Shown here: positions 10,312-19,400 of the stretch, one piece after another
Layout of the letters: every line of letters starts with the position of its first letter
Numbering within the stretch: position 1 is the first letter of the stretch
Assembly (NCBI GenBank): GCA_009602735.1
Contig: WELA01002336.1
Coordinates: 242,976-269,522, forward strand
Reading direction: 5' to 3'
DNA: 26,547 nt
Origin: Mesotaenium endlicherianum
Lineage: Eukaryota > Streptophyta > Zygnematophyceae > Zygnematales > Mesotaeniaceae
Program-made: the position numbers and the translations under genes
The notes under the pieces: generated by a model
Databases searched by the model: none
Seen by the model: the letters and a program-made list of their open reading frames with translations, nothing else
What the model was told of the DNA's origin: nothing

Positions 10312-10977
10312 TTGTTTGCGAAGTTGGACGAGTTGAAGAAGCAGCTGACAGAGTTGTTGGAGAAGGGATTCATCCGACCCAGCGAGTCTCTATTTGCAGG
10401 GCCAGTCTTATTTGTGAAGAAGAAGGATGGGACTATGAGGATGTGTGTCGACTACCGGGCTCTCAACAAGGTCACCATCAAGAACAGGTACCCACTTCCA
10501 CGAGTGGACGAGTTGATTGACAGGCTTGTCGGGGCAAAGTATTTCTCGAAGATCGATTTGAGGAGTGGCTATCACCAAGTACGGATTGCGGAAGGAGACG
10601 TTCAAAAGACTGCTTTCAGGACTCGTTATGGCTTATTTGAGTTCACAGTCATGCCTTTTGGATTGACTAATGCACCTGCTACATTTATGGGACTCATGAA
10701 TAGTATCTTCAGATCCTACTCGGACCTGTTTGTAGTGGTATTTTTGGACGACATCCTGATCTATTCGAAGACATTGGAAGAGCATGTGGGGCATCTGAGG
10801 AAGGTGTTGGAGGTCTTGAGAGATCAGAAGCTGTATGGGAAGATGAGCAAGTGCGACTTCAGTCTCAAGGAGGTGGAGTTTCTTGGACACATAGTGGGAG
10901 CTGAAGGAGTCAAGGTGGAGCAGAAGAAGGTGCAAGCAGTCAGAGATTGGCCAGTGCCTGCTGATATCATCAACTGA
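10312..10977 (+). pseudogene. pol: pol fragment 2: reverse transcriptase
   Basis: Same frame as the protease, resumed after the TAA. It shows the RT fingers/palm blocks in order: [35 protein letters not shown] (first catalytic Asp), [13 protein letters not shown], and [11 protein letters not shown] (FLDD, the polymerase aspartates), then the thumb motif VEFLGHIV. It copies element RNA into DNA. The frame ends at TGA 10975-10977; the continuation [12 protein letters not shown] is found directly after in another frame, consistent with a ~4-bp deletion at about 10974. The catalytic residues remain readable but the protein is cut before the connection domain. Confidence 0.85.
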
Positions 10978-12049
10978 GGAGTTTCCTCGGCATGGCAAAT
11001 TATTATCGACGTTTCATTGAAGGATTTGCCAAGGTGTGTGCACCGCTCACGGACATGTTGAAGAAGCAGGAGAAGTGACTATGGGGTGACAAGGAGCAGC
11101 AAGCCTTTGAGAAGATTAAGGAGCTGTTGACACAGGCACCTGTATTGGCAATTGCCAGTCTAGAGCTTCCTTTCACCATCATCACGGACGCATCAAATTT
11201 CGCAGTGGGAGCCATTCTTCTCCAGGACCAGGGCAAAGGATTGCAGCCTGTGGCATATGAGAGCAAGAAGTTGATTCCTGCTGAGCAGAACTATGCAGCA
11301 CACGAGCGGGAGATGTTGGCTATTATCCAGGCTTTGAGGATTTGGCGATGTTATGTGGACGGTCGGAAGGTGTTCATCAAGACCGACCACAAGAGCTTGG
11401 AGAAGTTTATGACGCAACCAACATTGACACCAAGACAGGCAAGGCGGATGGAGTTTCTGCAACAGTTCGACCACAAGATTGAGTACTTACCTGGGAAGAT
11501 CAACCCTGCAGACGCTTTATCCAGGAGGTGTGACCTTGCAGCTGTCTCAGTCATCAAGGAGAATATGGACTTCAAGGAGAAGGTTCAAAGAGGTTATGAG
11601 GAGGACCCAGACTTTGCTGATGGTGGAGCAGCTGAGTCCAACGCGAGTATGCAGAAGAAGGACGGCATATGGTATTATGGTGATTCCAACAGAGTGGTGG
11701 TACCTGACATCAAGGAGCTACGAGACTTACTACTTGCGGAGCATTATGATTGCTTATATGCTGGACACTTTGGAAGCGAGAAGACGGCAAGCGTGCTGAA
11801 GCGGGAATACTACTGGAGAAATATGGACAAGGACATCGAGGAGTGGATCAGGAGTTGTGATGCGTGCCAGAGAAACAAGACACCAAATCAAAAGAAGGGA
11901 GGTACATTGCAGCCCCTGCCTATTCTAGAGTATCCTTGGGAGCAGATTGCTATGGACTTCATCACATCGTTACCAGTGAGTGGTCAAGGGCACGATGCAA
12001 TATGGGTTGTGTCTGACAGACTTAGCAAGATGGCTCACTTCATTCCTAT
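10978..12049 (+). pseudogene. pol: pol fragment 3: RT connection, RNase H, integrase zinc finger and start of integrase core
   Basis: From 10983 in a new frame: [11 protein letters not shown] (RT connection), an in-frame TGA at 11076-11078, then an open stretch 11127-12104. RNase H is seen as TIITDAS, YAAHEREMLA, IKTDHKSLEKF and INPADALSRR (the D-E-D-D set), which degrades the RNA strand of the hybrid. The integrase HHCC finger follows (H...YAGHFG ... CDACQRNK), and the core begins with IAMDFITSLP (first Asp). At about 12049 a deletion plus frameshift removes several codons before the segment that continues the core. Confidence 0.85.
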
Positions 12050-13028
12050 GTGGCACGGCTATTCTTTGATCATATTTTCAGGCTACATGGGTTGCCGAAG
12101 GTGATTGTTTCAGATCGGGATCCAAGGTTTACTAGCAACTTTTGGCGGTCATTGTTTACTTTGATGGGGACCAAGCTGAGTATGAGCACTTCCTATCACC
12201 CTCAGACAGACGGGCAGAGTGAGAGGCTCAACAAAACTCTGCAAGAGGTGCTCAGGAGTTTCACTATGNTCTATGGAGGACCCTTCAGAGTGGGACAAGA
12301 AGTTGCCAGGTTTGGAGTTTGCCTACAACAACAGCATGCAGGGATCGACCAAGCAGTCACAATTTGCTATGGTTTATGGGAGAGAAGTATATCATCCAGG
12401 GAACATCTTGTTGGAGAAGGCCAAGGAGACTCAGGTTCCTACTACACAAGCTTTTATGGAGCAGATGGCCAAGACGTGTATTGGGATATGGNGTGTATTC
12501 GGAAGGCACAGGAAGAGCAGGTCAAGCATGCTAACAAGCACAGGAGGGAATTGACATTCCATTGGGTGACAAAGTACTCTTGTCAACAGAAAATCTACCT
12601 TTCACAGGCAAGAGGAAATTGCGGGCACGGTTTACAGGTCCCTTTGTAGTGCTCAAGCAGGTGAATCCAGTGCCTACAAGTTGGAACTTCCTTCAGGCTG
12701 GCGTATCCATGATGTGTTCCATGTCAGTTGTTTGCGGCCATACGTTGACCCGAACGAAGGACATCGAGGACGATTACCCACACCGCCCCCACCGGTCGAG
12801 ATCGATGACGTATTGGAGTATGAAGTGGAGGCGATTGTCGGCGATTGACGAGTCAAGCGAGGTCAACGACTTGTTCAAGAGTATCTGGTCTAGTGGAGGG
12901 GCTACCATGCGGATGACAACACTTGGGAGCCAGAGGCCAACTTGACTCATTGTAAGAGTAAGTTGAGACGTTATTTGCAGAATGCGTCGAGGACGTCGCA
13001 TCTTGAGGAGGGGAATGATGTAAGGTGA
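12050..13028 (+). pseudogene. pol: pol fragment 4: integrase core, GPY/F module and chromodomain
   Basis: The integrase core continues with [13 protein letters not shown] (second Asp) and [13 protein letters not shown] (Glu). The frame then changes at or near the N at 12269, again near the N at 12492, and again into GDKVLLSTENL...FTGPFVVLKQV (GPY/F module). From 12672 another frame gives WRIHDVFHVSCLRPY and then a chromodomain (about 12810-12980: EYEVEAIV, WRGY, NTWEPEANL, LRRYL). This domain normally binds methylated histone tails to steer integration. It holds TGA at 12846-12848 and TAG at 12891-12893. The original stop (TGA 13026-13028) would lie just inside the 3' LTR. Confidence 0.82.
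13005..13018 (+). other. polypurine tract of the chromovirus
   Basis: GAGGAGGGGAATGA immediately precedes the TGTAAGG start of the 3' LTR; this is the plus-strand priming site. It overlaps the end of the chromodomain reading frame. Confidence 0.75.
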
Positions 13029-13391
13029 TAAGTTTATAAAGTGCATTTTTGAGTTTCATGAAAGTATGCTTTGATTGTACAATAGTATAGAGTGCATTTT
13101 TGTGGTCATTTTGATATAAAGTTCATTGAATCTGGTCAAGTATTGCGAGAGTTATGGATTTCCGAAGTTTAATAAGTTTTGAGGTAGGTTGACGACTGTC
13201 CTTAATTCGCGGTGAGCGCGACCGTCGGATTGACCGACAGCGTCGAGCGATCTGGCCCGTTAGTGTGAACTCAAACCTTCACGTAAGTTCGGCTGACGCG
13301 GAGTGCCGACTAGGTCGATTTACCTAGAAGTTTACCTAGTTCCTTTCCTCGTGAGTAACTACGCTTTCACTAGGGCACTCTGCCCCTTTCA
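13019..13391 (+). repeat. 3' LTR (373 bp, internally deleted)
   Basis: TGTAAGG...CCTTTCA, matching the 5' LTR at both ends. About 365 bp present in the 5' LTR (7963-8327) are missing; the junction is at about 13333/13334, beside a repeated tttacctag. Both LTRs are copied from one template at insertion, so the loss happened afterwards. Confidence 0.9.
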
Positions 13392-13426
13392 ACGGCGTAC
13401 CAAAATACGTACTGTACGGGCAGATT

Positions 13427-13437
13427 TTAAAACTAGG
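13427..13437 (-). repeat. right TIR of the DNA transposon
   Basis: TTAAAACTAGG, followed by the 8-bp duplication gtcgacct at 13438-13445 and then by outer-element sequence that continues from the left flank. Confidence 0.75.
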
Positions 13438-13872
13438 GTCGACCTCTAGGTTCAACCCTTTTTCATATTTAGTGTGTTTCAGATTTGTGTGAGATGACAC
13501 GATGACGCGTTCATCGTAGTTGTTAGAGTGTGACTGTGTTTCGTAAGCACTGGGTATAGTATTCAAGAGCACGCTTCTTAGGCCGCGAGCTAACACCATT
13601 TCGGTATTAGCTTTGTATGTTCGTTTTGACGAGAAAGAGATTATATATTCCTTGTGACGTTGATAATTGTTCATGTTGTGTGTTATTGCACTCTTGCTTA
13701 TCTCACTTCTACGTGTAGGTTGCTCGTAGGGCGTGCCACAACACACATTAAGTTGCAAACACTACTTTCTCTCTTGCGACCATAACATTGCTTTCCGCAT
13801 GCTTTGTTGCTTGTTCTCATAATCTCGGTTTGATGGATTGCTAGATCCTATCGCCTTTGCTTTAGCTTATTT
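13438..13872 (+). repeat. outer-element internal segment, right of the insertion
   Basis: Continues the outer repeat after the 8-bp duplication. 13438-13796 matches the reverse complement of 15411-15764, at lower similarity beyond about 13640. It includes the conserved hairpin GCTAACACC-N5-GGTATTAGC (13589-13611). No gene is visible; the minus-strand open frame at 13336-13758 crosses three different repeats and is not credible. Confidence 0.65.
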
Positions 13873-14153
13873 TCATAGCTCATTTTTTGCTCTTTAGTTA
13901 GTGCTTAGTAGTTGCTCGGTTGCCCATTAGTGCCCAATAGTCCCTGTTCAAACTTCTCGTATAATTTTCCATTTACAGCTCATAAGATGTGGGCTTTTCC
14001 CTTAATAGGGGACGTTTTTACCCACAGCACCTAGATTAGCCAGTCCTCGTCCGGTCCTTGGAGTCACTCCTCCCGATGTCCTGTCCCTGCTATTTCAACA
14101 CTTGATTAGGTTAGGTGTGTCGATGTCTAGCGTCCGCCGACGATCACTGTTAC
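13873..14153 (-). repeat. right terminal inverted repeat of the outer element
   Basis: Reverse-complement partner of 3642-3923, ending in ...GTTAC at 14149-14153. Differences are scattered substitutions and small indels, so the two arms have been separate for some time. Confidence 0.8.
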
Positions 14154-14522
14154 AACAAGGGGCACTCCAGGGAACAATTCAGGAATTAAAGAGGGTGGCG
14201 TGCGAGGGGAATTAGGTAATCTCGAGGCTTCGCCCCCAATCTCAAAGAAATGCAAGTCACTCTCGAAATAAGGAACAATAGAATCAGGCAGAAACTCTAG
14301 CTGGTACGCGACACCGCTCCGAGTGCGCCCTGGCGTGTGCTGCATGCAACCTGCACAAAGGCAAAAAGTTGCGATCCACAACACCTGAAGCTCAAGCTCA
14401 ATGAGCAGTTGTAGCTAAGATGTCTAAAACGCCCGTGAAATCTCCCGCGCGTGTGGGGCCAGCAGCAGCAGCCGAAACAGAAGACGCCAGCTACCTGCAG
14501 CACAACGCAAAACCCACACGCA

Positions 14523-14635
14523 TATACCCACACACACACACACACACACGCGCGCACGTACACGCACGCACGCAAACGTACACCCGCTGCCCGCACACAC
14601 ACACGCATACACCTACACACACACACACACGCACA
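14523..14635. repeat. CA-rich microsatellite
   Basis: Long runs of CACACA interrupted by CGCGCACG and CACGCACG words; alternating purine-pyrimidine sequence that could adopt Z-DNA. Likely length-polymorphic. Confidence 0.9.
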
Positions 14636-14671
14636 CTACTACTCTACTAGCTAGATTCGGCAAGCACCACA

Positions 14672-14990
14672 CACCGGGTTCTAGACAAGTGGTCCTCAAC
14701 CGGCCCAAAGAAGGAGCCGGGTTCTAGCGGGTGTACGCAAAGAAACACAATTATTAGCGAGCACACAAAACAAGTGGAGAAGTTGGTAACCGGCTCAAGG
14801 ATGGGGCCGGATTCTAGCGGATGCGCACAAAGAGCGCACAAATTAGCGAGCAAGCGGAACAAGTAAGCAAACGACACACACAACCTAGAAATCGAATTCT
14901 AGCGAGTGCACACAAAGGAACACATGGACTAGCGCTCAAGCGGAGCCTACAAGCGAACAATGCAAGCAAACTAGTATGCAAGGATGTACC
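14672..14990 (+). repeat. minisatellite, period ~85-90 bp
   Basis: The core words 'attctagcgg', 'gcacacaaag' and 'ttagcgagca' recur with the phase mark ttctagcg at about 14722, 14812 and 14897, giving periods of 90 and 85 bp. A half-length copy lies at about 14678. Adjacent units carry 'accggc.caa.ga.gg.gccgg'. Confidence 0.65.
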
Positions 14991-15004
14991 CGGCGGGTTC
15001 TCAC

Positions 15005-15085
15005 GACAAACAAAAACAAGCAAGCAATGCAAGCAAGCAAGCGAGCAAGTAAGCAAAAAAACACAACAAACAAAAACAACACAAG
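15005..15085 (+). repeat. AAGC/AAAC simple-repeat tract
   Basis: Irregular runs of aagc, aagcaagcaatgc and aaacaaaaac words, AT- and A-rich on this strand. Confidence 0.7.
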
Positions 15086-15410
15086 CACGGACGGATGCTA
15101 TCAATGTACTCACAAGCGGCCCAAGTGGGAGGCCGGCCCTAGCACAAGCACACGAATCTTATAATACAAAGTATGAGTTTGGGGCTACCGACGCACACAA
15201 GTAGCGCGAGCAAGCCCCTTCCACGAGAGTACTTGCCTCGTGGAGGCTCCTGGCGGAATCCGGCCGCCCACCACAGGTGGCTCCACCCGCCCCTAGCTTC
15301 TACCTCGTAGAAGAAAGAGATTAGTTTTGTATGTAAATAAGCTCGGGCGAGGTAAAAGCACCTAAAGCTAGAACATTAGTACCTATACTGACGAGCAAAA
15401 CTACGATTGG

Positions 15411-16217
15411 AAAGCTATGTTATGGCCGCGAGGAAGAAGGTTGTGTCCGCGACTAAATGTGAGTTGTGGCATGCACTACAAGTAACCTACCCATAAAAGT
15501 GAGGAAAACGAGAGTGCAAAATCACCATCATAAGCATTTAGTCACACCACAATGTAAAAATCATCTCACTCATAAGACCGAACATACAAAGCTAACACCG
15601 AAATGGTGTTAGCTCGCGGCCTAAGTAGCGTGCTCTCAAATGCTATGCCCAGTGCCTACGAAACACGATCAAATTCTAACAACTACAATGAACGCGTCAC
15701 TGCGTCATCTCACACAAATCCGAAATACATTAAATATGAAAAAGGGTCGAACCTAGAGGTTGACACGCACACGTACGACTAATGACCAAAACCAAAAGAA
15801 CCCGACACCCCAATGTCCCTTACTCTCCCTAACCCCTAGCAATCCTTGGGCATACCCACGAGGATAGCCTATGGTACAGTGATGATCTAGCCATGGACAA
15901 TGGGGGATCCCCCTGGGTACCCGCGCCGACCCTTGAGGCGAGCGAGCGTGAGGGTCGACCTCCACACATGTGGGCGGCAACACCATGTGTGAAGGTAGAG
16001 AAAGAGCGCGTGATCTGGGAGGGAGCCTCACAGCTGCTCAACAGCACAACCTCGTAAGCAGATCATGGGTCCCAGTGTCTACCACCACTGCACATAGACT
16101 AGACCATCCTCACCTACTACCTTAACCCGACTAACCACTGGAACCTGTCATTGACCCTCCACCCTCTGGGAACACCACTAGACACCAAAGAGGACTCGAC
16201 AAGGATGGGCACGACAT
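15411..16217 (-). mobile_element. second, truncated copy of the outer element (inverted), with the empty insertion site
   Basis: Minus-strand copy of the interior of the 3642-14153 element: 15765-16217 matches 3947-4399 and 15411-15764 matches 13438-13796. Both long TIR arms are missing. It is uninterrupted where the other copy carries 9 kb of insertion; the single gtcaacct (reverse complement of 15757-15764) is the unoccupied target. The open frame at 15753-16031 is the counterpart of 4133-4525 and is not thought to be a gene. Confidence 0.75.
15591..15613. other. 9-bp hairpin conserved between the two outer-element copies
   Basis: GCTAACACC (15591-15599), a 5-nt loop, and GGTGTTAGC (15605-15613): perfect arms. 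The counterpart at 13589-13611 has one mismatch in the right arm. Confidence 0.55.
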
Positions 16218-17600
16218 GGATCATACTTCATTAGTTGATATCCAGTTTTTAGTCTTGAAGTGCTCATTTTAAGTAATGCACTCTCCTTGATAAAACTTTG
16301 AACATTTGCCTCCGTTTTTGGCTATTAAGCCACATGCATTATAGACTCTATTGCAGCAAAGCTTGTTGACTTGTCTTGTATTGCTTATGTCATTGATACA
16401 TGCCCGAGCTCTTCACGACACTGCGCATAATACGCAAGATTCTCAAGAGTATATAATTTCTAGGATGCCTCTAGTAAGACATCTTTTACAAGTCCTTAAT
16501 GACAGGCTGTAAGTTTCAGATTCATTAGTAAAGATAACACTATTATTGCTCGTGTTTTGAAGACCACTTGTCAGTTTTGTGAAGAGCAATCGGGCCTCTT
16601 CCAGGCCGTTTTCCACTCATTTGGAGCACTTCATTGTGGTGAGAAAAGCCACAAGCCTACTATCCTTGCAAAGACTACTCTAAGAAAGTCATACCAGTGT
16701 GCGCGCTATTAGTGATCTTTTAGGCAGGACCTCACTAATTGTTCTCTTACTAGTTTTCATAATGAGGTGCTCAAATCCCTTAGTGCGAATAATTGAACTA
16801 TGCTCCTATTTATGGCCATAAGGCACATATATTATGGACCTTGTTGCAACACAGTCTAGTGACCAGACCCGCATTGCTTAATACTGCTGATGCACGCCTG
16901 ACCTCTTAACGCACGATACTTATCCTTTTTGCATATATGCAAGAAGTTCTAACTCCGACCTTTGTGTTTGCTTTTGTTTTTTTTTTGGCTCAATTATGAC
17001 AATATGACAATCTAGAACCATGTAGCTTCAACACATTTATGGACTTTTCAAACTTAGTATGGGCAAAACGGAGCTATTCCTCCTCAGCGCCAATGTTGGT
17101 GGAGGGACTATATTCTTAAATCTCAAGTACAGCAATAAGATTCATAAGGAGCTAGTGTTCCCTCTTCATTAGCCTAGCATTTGCAGAAACAACATTGCGC
17201 TTACATGGTGAAAATGAACGAGAAACTATAATGTTTGTGAGGTCTACACAAATCCAATTTCTTAATTCACCGATACCTTGACAAACCCGTCCAGCGACAC
17301 ATTTTGGAGGGACCCAAGGCTGTTGCTTATATCAAGATGCTGTATCAATATACCGTATCAATATTTGTTGCATTAAATTTTCTCCTCTTTGTCAACCTTT
17401 TAGTTGCACGCGTTTAGCTTCCTAGTTGACGTGGCGTTCGGTTATAGGAGCTCATTTTGGAAATGGCCATGCTGGTGTATCGAGCTATTGTAATTTTCCA
17501 ACTACCAAAATTGGCACAAGATGATTACAATTATCAGAATCAAAACGAGCAACCATATGTTTTCCTACATTCAAGTTTTAACTATTCATAGCTTCGATTA
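16218..17600 (+). repeat. diverged LTR-like repeat field (right part)
   Basis: Two diverged copies with a spacing of about 490 bp: about 16314-16424 and about 16808-16913 share 'ggc.ataag.cacat..attat', 'ttgca.ca.ag', 'attgctta' and 'gctcttcacg/cctcttaacg'. The intervening 16425-16730 matches 3345-3640. On the opposite strand a related sequence lies just outside pol of the methyltransferase element (19245-19360). I infer old LTR fragments of related retroelements. 17050-17600 holds nothing I can assign. Confidence 0.5.
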
Positions 17601-17904
17601 CTGATGTACACATTGGATGTTTATCACCTCAAGCTAAAATTTGTGCTATATATGAGGTTGATGCCAATAACAACGCTACATGCTTTGATGATCACTGTTT
17701 TAGCAAACTGTGCAACGATAGCTTATATGACTACAACTTTAATTTGGCAGATGAAACTAGCAAAGTGGACGTCACAAGATTGTGCTTCATTTATGTTGCG
17801 AGTGGTAGTTTTAGAAGATGCTAAGTGCACGTGCGGGGTCTTGAAGCATTTTGAACCACACATGCTAATCACTACACACTTAAGCATGTGACTACATAAC
17901 TTCT
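17601..17904 (+). other. unassigned; short open frame
   Basis: A 95-codon frame (17604-17891) has no recognisable domain, a composition biased to hydrophobic and Thr/Met residues, and no supporting neighbours. I do not call it a gene. Confidence 0.35.
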
Positions 17905-18172
17905 GGTTGGAAAAGCTTAAGTGGACCTTCTCTATGCAAAGTTGATGGAAGATGCTAGAGTGTTCCAGCTATAGCTTAAGTGGACCTTTTTACACGGAGA
18001 GGTGTTGGAAGATGCTAGAGTGTTCCACCTACAGCTTAAGTGGACCTTTTTACATGCAAAGATGTTGGAAGATGTTAGAGTTTTCCACCTACACCTTAAG
18101 TGGACCTTTCACATGCAAAGTTGTTGGAAGATGCTAGAGTGTTCCAGCTACAAATTAAGTGGACCTTTTTAT
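17905..18172 (+). repeat. 60-bp tandem repeat, about 4.4 units
   Basis: Units begin with gttggaagatgctagagtgt and end with aagtggacctttttacatg. Full units start at about 17941, 18001, 18061 (59 bp) and 18121, preceded by a partial unit. As 60 is divisible by 3, a 20-residue repeating frame stays open until the 59-bp unit. Units are roughly 85-93% similar by eye. Confidence 0.85.
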
Positions 18173-19387
18173 ATTGAAGGGATAGGTGGCATATTGCTAG
18201 GCGCTAGGAAGATAAGATGAGAAAAAGAATATGAGGTTAAGATACAAGTAGGTACCTATAGAAGGTACTTTACCCTAACTTAATTTGAGGTATGATAATT
18301 TATATCGCCGGTCATATCGATCTCTTGGGATACTTTAAAGACATCGATCCACCTTATGGATATGCATGTGGAATGATCGACGAAGCTCCATGCGTGTGGA
18401 GGACACGAAAGCGAGAGAACGAGGCGACTATAGGAGGGATCATGCACCCAGGCCTCGCGAAGTTGTCGCTTAAGCTTCATGGAAAAAATGTAGGAGGTAG
18501 GTGCTCATACCTTCAGTGCGGATCTTACATGCTAGCTGACGAATTCTTGTATAGCTGTCCGCCAGCCAGGAAAGCAAACCGCGGGAGCGCAATTTAGGTC
18601 GGCCAGGGGTCCGCCAGGGAGCAGGCTCTATAGCTATAGTTTAGAGGGCCAGGGCCGAGCAGCAGCCTAGGAACATTGATACAGGAAGTAGCTAATGTCA
18701 ATGGGCTTGCATTTTGTCGGAATGAGTCCCCATTCTGTGTGCTTTGGCTTCCACTGACTGCTACTGAGTATGTGCACTTTCCGGAGGATGCTCGTCTGCA
18801 TTTCATCTGTCGTTATCTCTGCTTTCGATGCTCTTCTTGATTCGGACCCAGGATGGTTGATCTCTGAGTGCGCAAGAGGTTTGTGGAGAAGCTGTGATGT
18901 GTGTGATGTGCGTGAAACAAGCACTTCCTGTGACATCCATCAGGGCAGAGTTGATTCTGGAAGAAATTTGCGCCTCTGAGTGACGTCCTCCTAAAGTGCG
19001 AGAGTATGCCGCGATCGCTCTTTCAATTGCTGAAATATATTCAGTCACGTAGCGATGAATAGGTGAAGTCAGTGCTTAAAGCTGGAAATGTTGAGCTTGC
19101 CCACGGCAAAGAAAGGTTGCAATCCTGACAATCAGCACCAACCTGCTGTCTTTGCTCATTTAAGGTAACCGAAACAGCGAGTATGGAGCAACCAAATATT
19201 GTCCCGGTTAATAACCGTCCAGCTGCCAACCCGACAGCCAGAAAGATAAGTGTCGTGCGTTAAGAGATCGGGTGCGCCTTGTCGGCATAAGCAGCACACA
19301 ATAGACAAGCAGGCTTTGCTGCAATGAAGTCTATAATACAAATGGCTTTATAGCCAAAAAGGGAGTCAAGCGTCAAATGTTTTAATT
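18173..19387. other. unassigned; probably includes the 3' LTR of the methyltransferase retrotransposon
   Basis: No gene is recognised; a 101-codon plus-strand frame (18292-18597) has no known domain. On the minus strand, directly after the polypurine tract, comes a TATA-like GGCTATAAAGCC (19344-19355) and sequence related to 16314-16440 and 16805-16935. This is expected if it belongs to an LTR. The 5' LTR lies outside the window, so the LTR ends cannot be set by comparison. Confidence 0.4.
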
Positions 19388-19395
19388 CCCCCCCC
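19388..19395 (-). other. candidate polypurine tract of the methyltransferase retrotransposon
   Basis: On the minus strand, eight G residues follow the pol stop (about 6 bp downstream) and lead into AATTAAAAC. Its position between the pol end and the TATA-bearing flank suits a plus-strand priming site. Confidence 0.55.
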
Positions 19396-19400
19396 AGCTC

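Larger units (their letters stand above)
7648..13391 (+). mobile_element. Ty3/gypsy chromovirus LTR retrotransposon, degenerate
   Basis: Complete outline of a 5.74-kb element: 5' LTR, tRNA-iMet-like PBS, gag with CCHC knuckle, protease, RT, RNase H, integrase, chromodomain, PPT and 3' LTR. It is flanked by acgac (7643-7647) and acggc (13392-13396), a 5-bp target duplication with one mismatch. The order PR-RT-RH-IN with a terminal chromodomain defines a chromovirus. The coding region carries at least three nonsense codons, a small deletion, several frameshifts and two N bases, so this copy is not autonomous. It sits within the right end of the DNA transposon, only 46 bp from its terminus. Confidence 0.92.
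4408..13437. mobile_element. TIR DNA transposon with 8-bp TSD (hAT- or P-like), non-autonomous, carrying a DNA ligase IV gene fragment
   Basis: The ends are the 11-bp inverted repeat CCTAGTTTTAA (4408-4418) and TTAAAACTAGG (13427-13437), flanked by an 8-bp target duplication. The homologous repeat at 15757-15764 shows the empty site. Both subterminal zones are rich in short TACG/CGTA words (4424-4505 and 13397-13420), a pattern typical of transposase-binding subtermini. After subtracting the gypsy element at 7648-13391 the transposon is about 3.3 kb. I find no transposase. Inside, on the minus strand, are four spliceable exons resembling the end of DNA ligase IV. An 8-bp duplication suits hAT or P superfamilies; the TIR sequence alone does not decide. 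Confidence 0.7.
3642..14153. mobile_element. outer element with ~282-bp terminal inverted repeats, interrupted by nested insertions
   Basis: The left arm 3642-3923 and right arm 13873-14153 are inverted copies of each other over about 280 bp at high similarity; outer ends read GTAACAGTGAyCGTyGGCGG. Removing the 9-kb insertion (4408-13437 plus one 8-bp duplication) leaves about 1.47 kb with no credible ORF, consistent with a non-autonomous long-TIR (MULE-like or foldback) element. I see no matching target-site duplication (left flank ttgggtgtc, right flank aacaagggg), so the class is uncertain and the ends may be slightly eroded. A second partial copy lies at 15411-16217. Confidence 0.65.
14154..15410. 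other. spacer with micro- and minisatellites, no supportable gene
   Basis: Contains an interrupted (CA)n/(CG)-CA run at about 14523-14635, an ~85-90-bp minisatellite at about 14672-14990, and AAGC/AAAC-rich simple repeats at about 15005-15085. A 7-bp hairpin CCACGAG...CTCGTGG lies at 15221-15243. Open frames here are products of the simple repeats. 14154-14420 has an 85-codon minus-strand frame with no recognisable domain. Confidence 0.55.

Noticed and set aside
13336..13758. 140-codon minus-strand frame
   Set aside because: It spans the 3' LTR end, the DNA transposon terminus and the outer element; such a chimera is accidental.
14297..14654. Cys/Val/Arg-rich and His/Thr-rich frames
   Set aside because: Direct translations of the CA microsatellite in different frames.
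14672..15085. CRISPR-like array
   Set aside because: Periods vary, repeats are diverged and contiguous without unique spacers, and the setting is eukaryotic; these are mini- and microsatellites.
18292..18597. 101-codon plus-strand frame
   Set aside because: No recognisable domain and it lies in likely LTR or intergenic sequence; too weak to call a gene.
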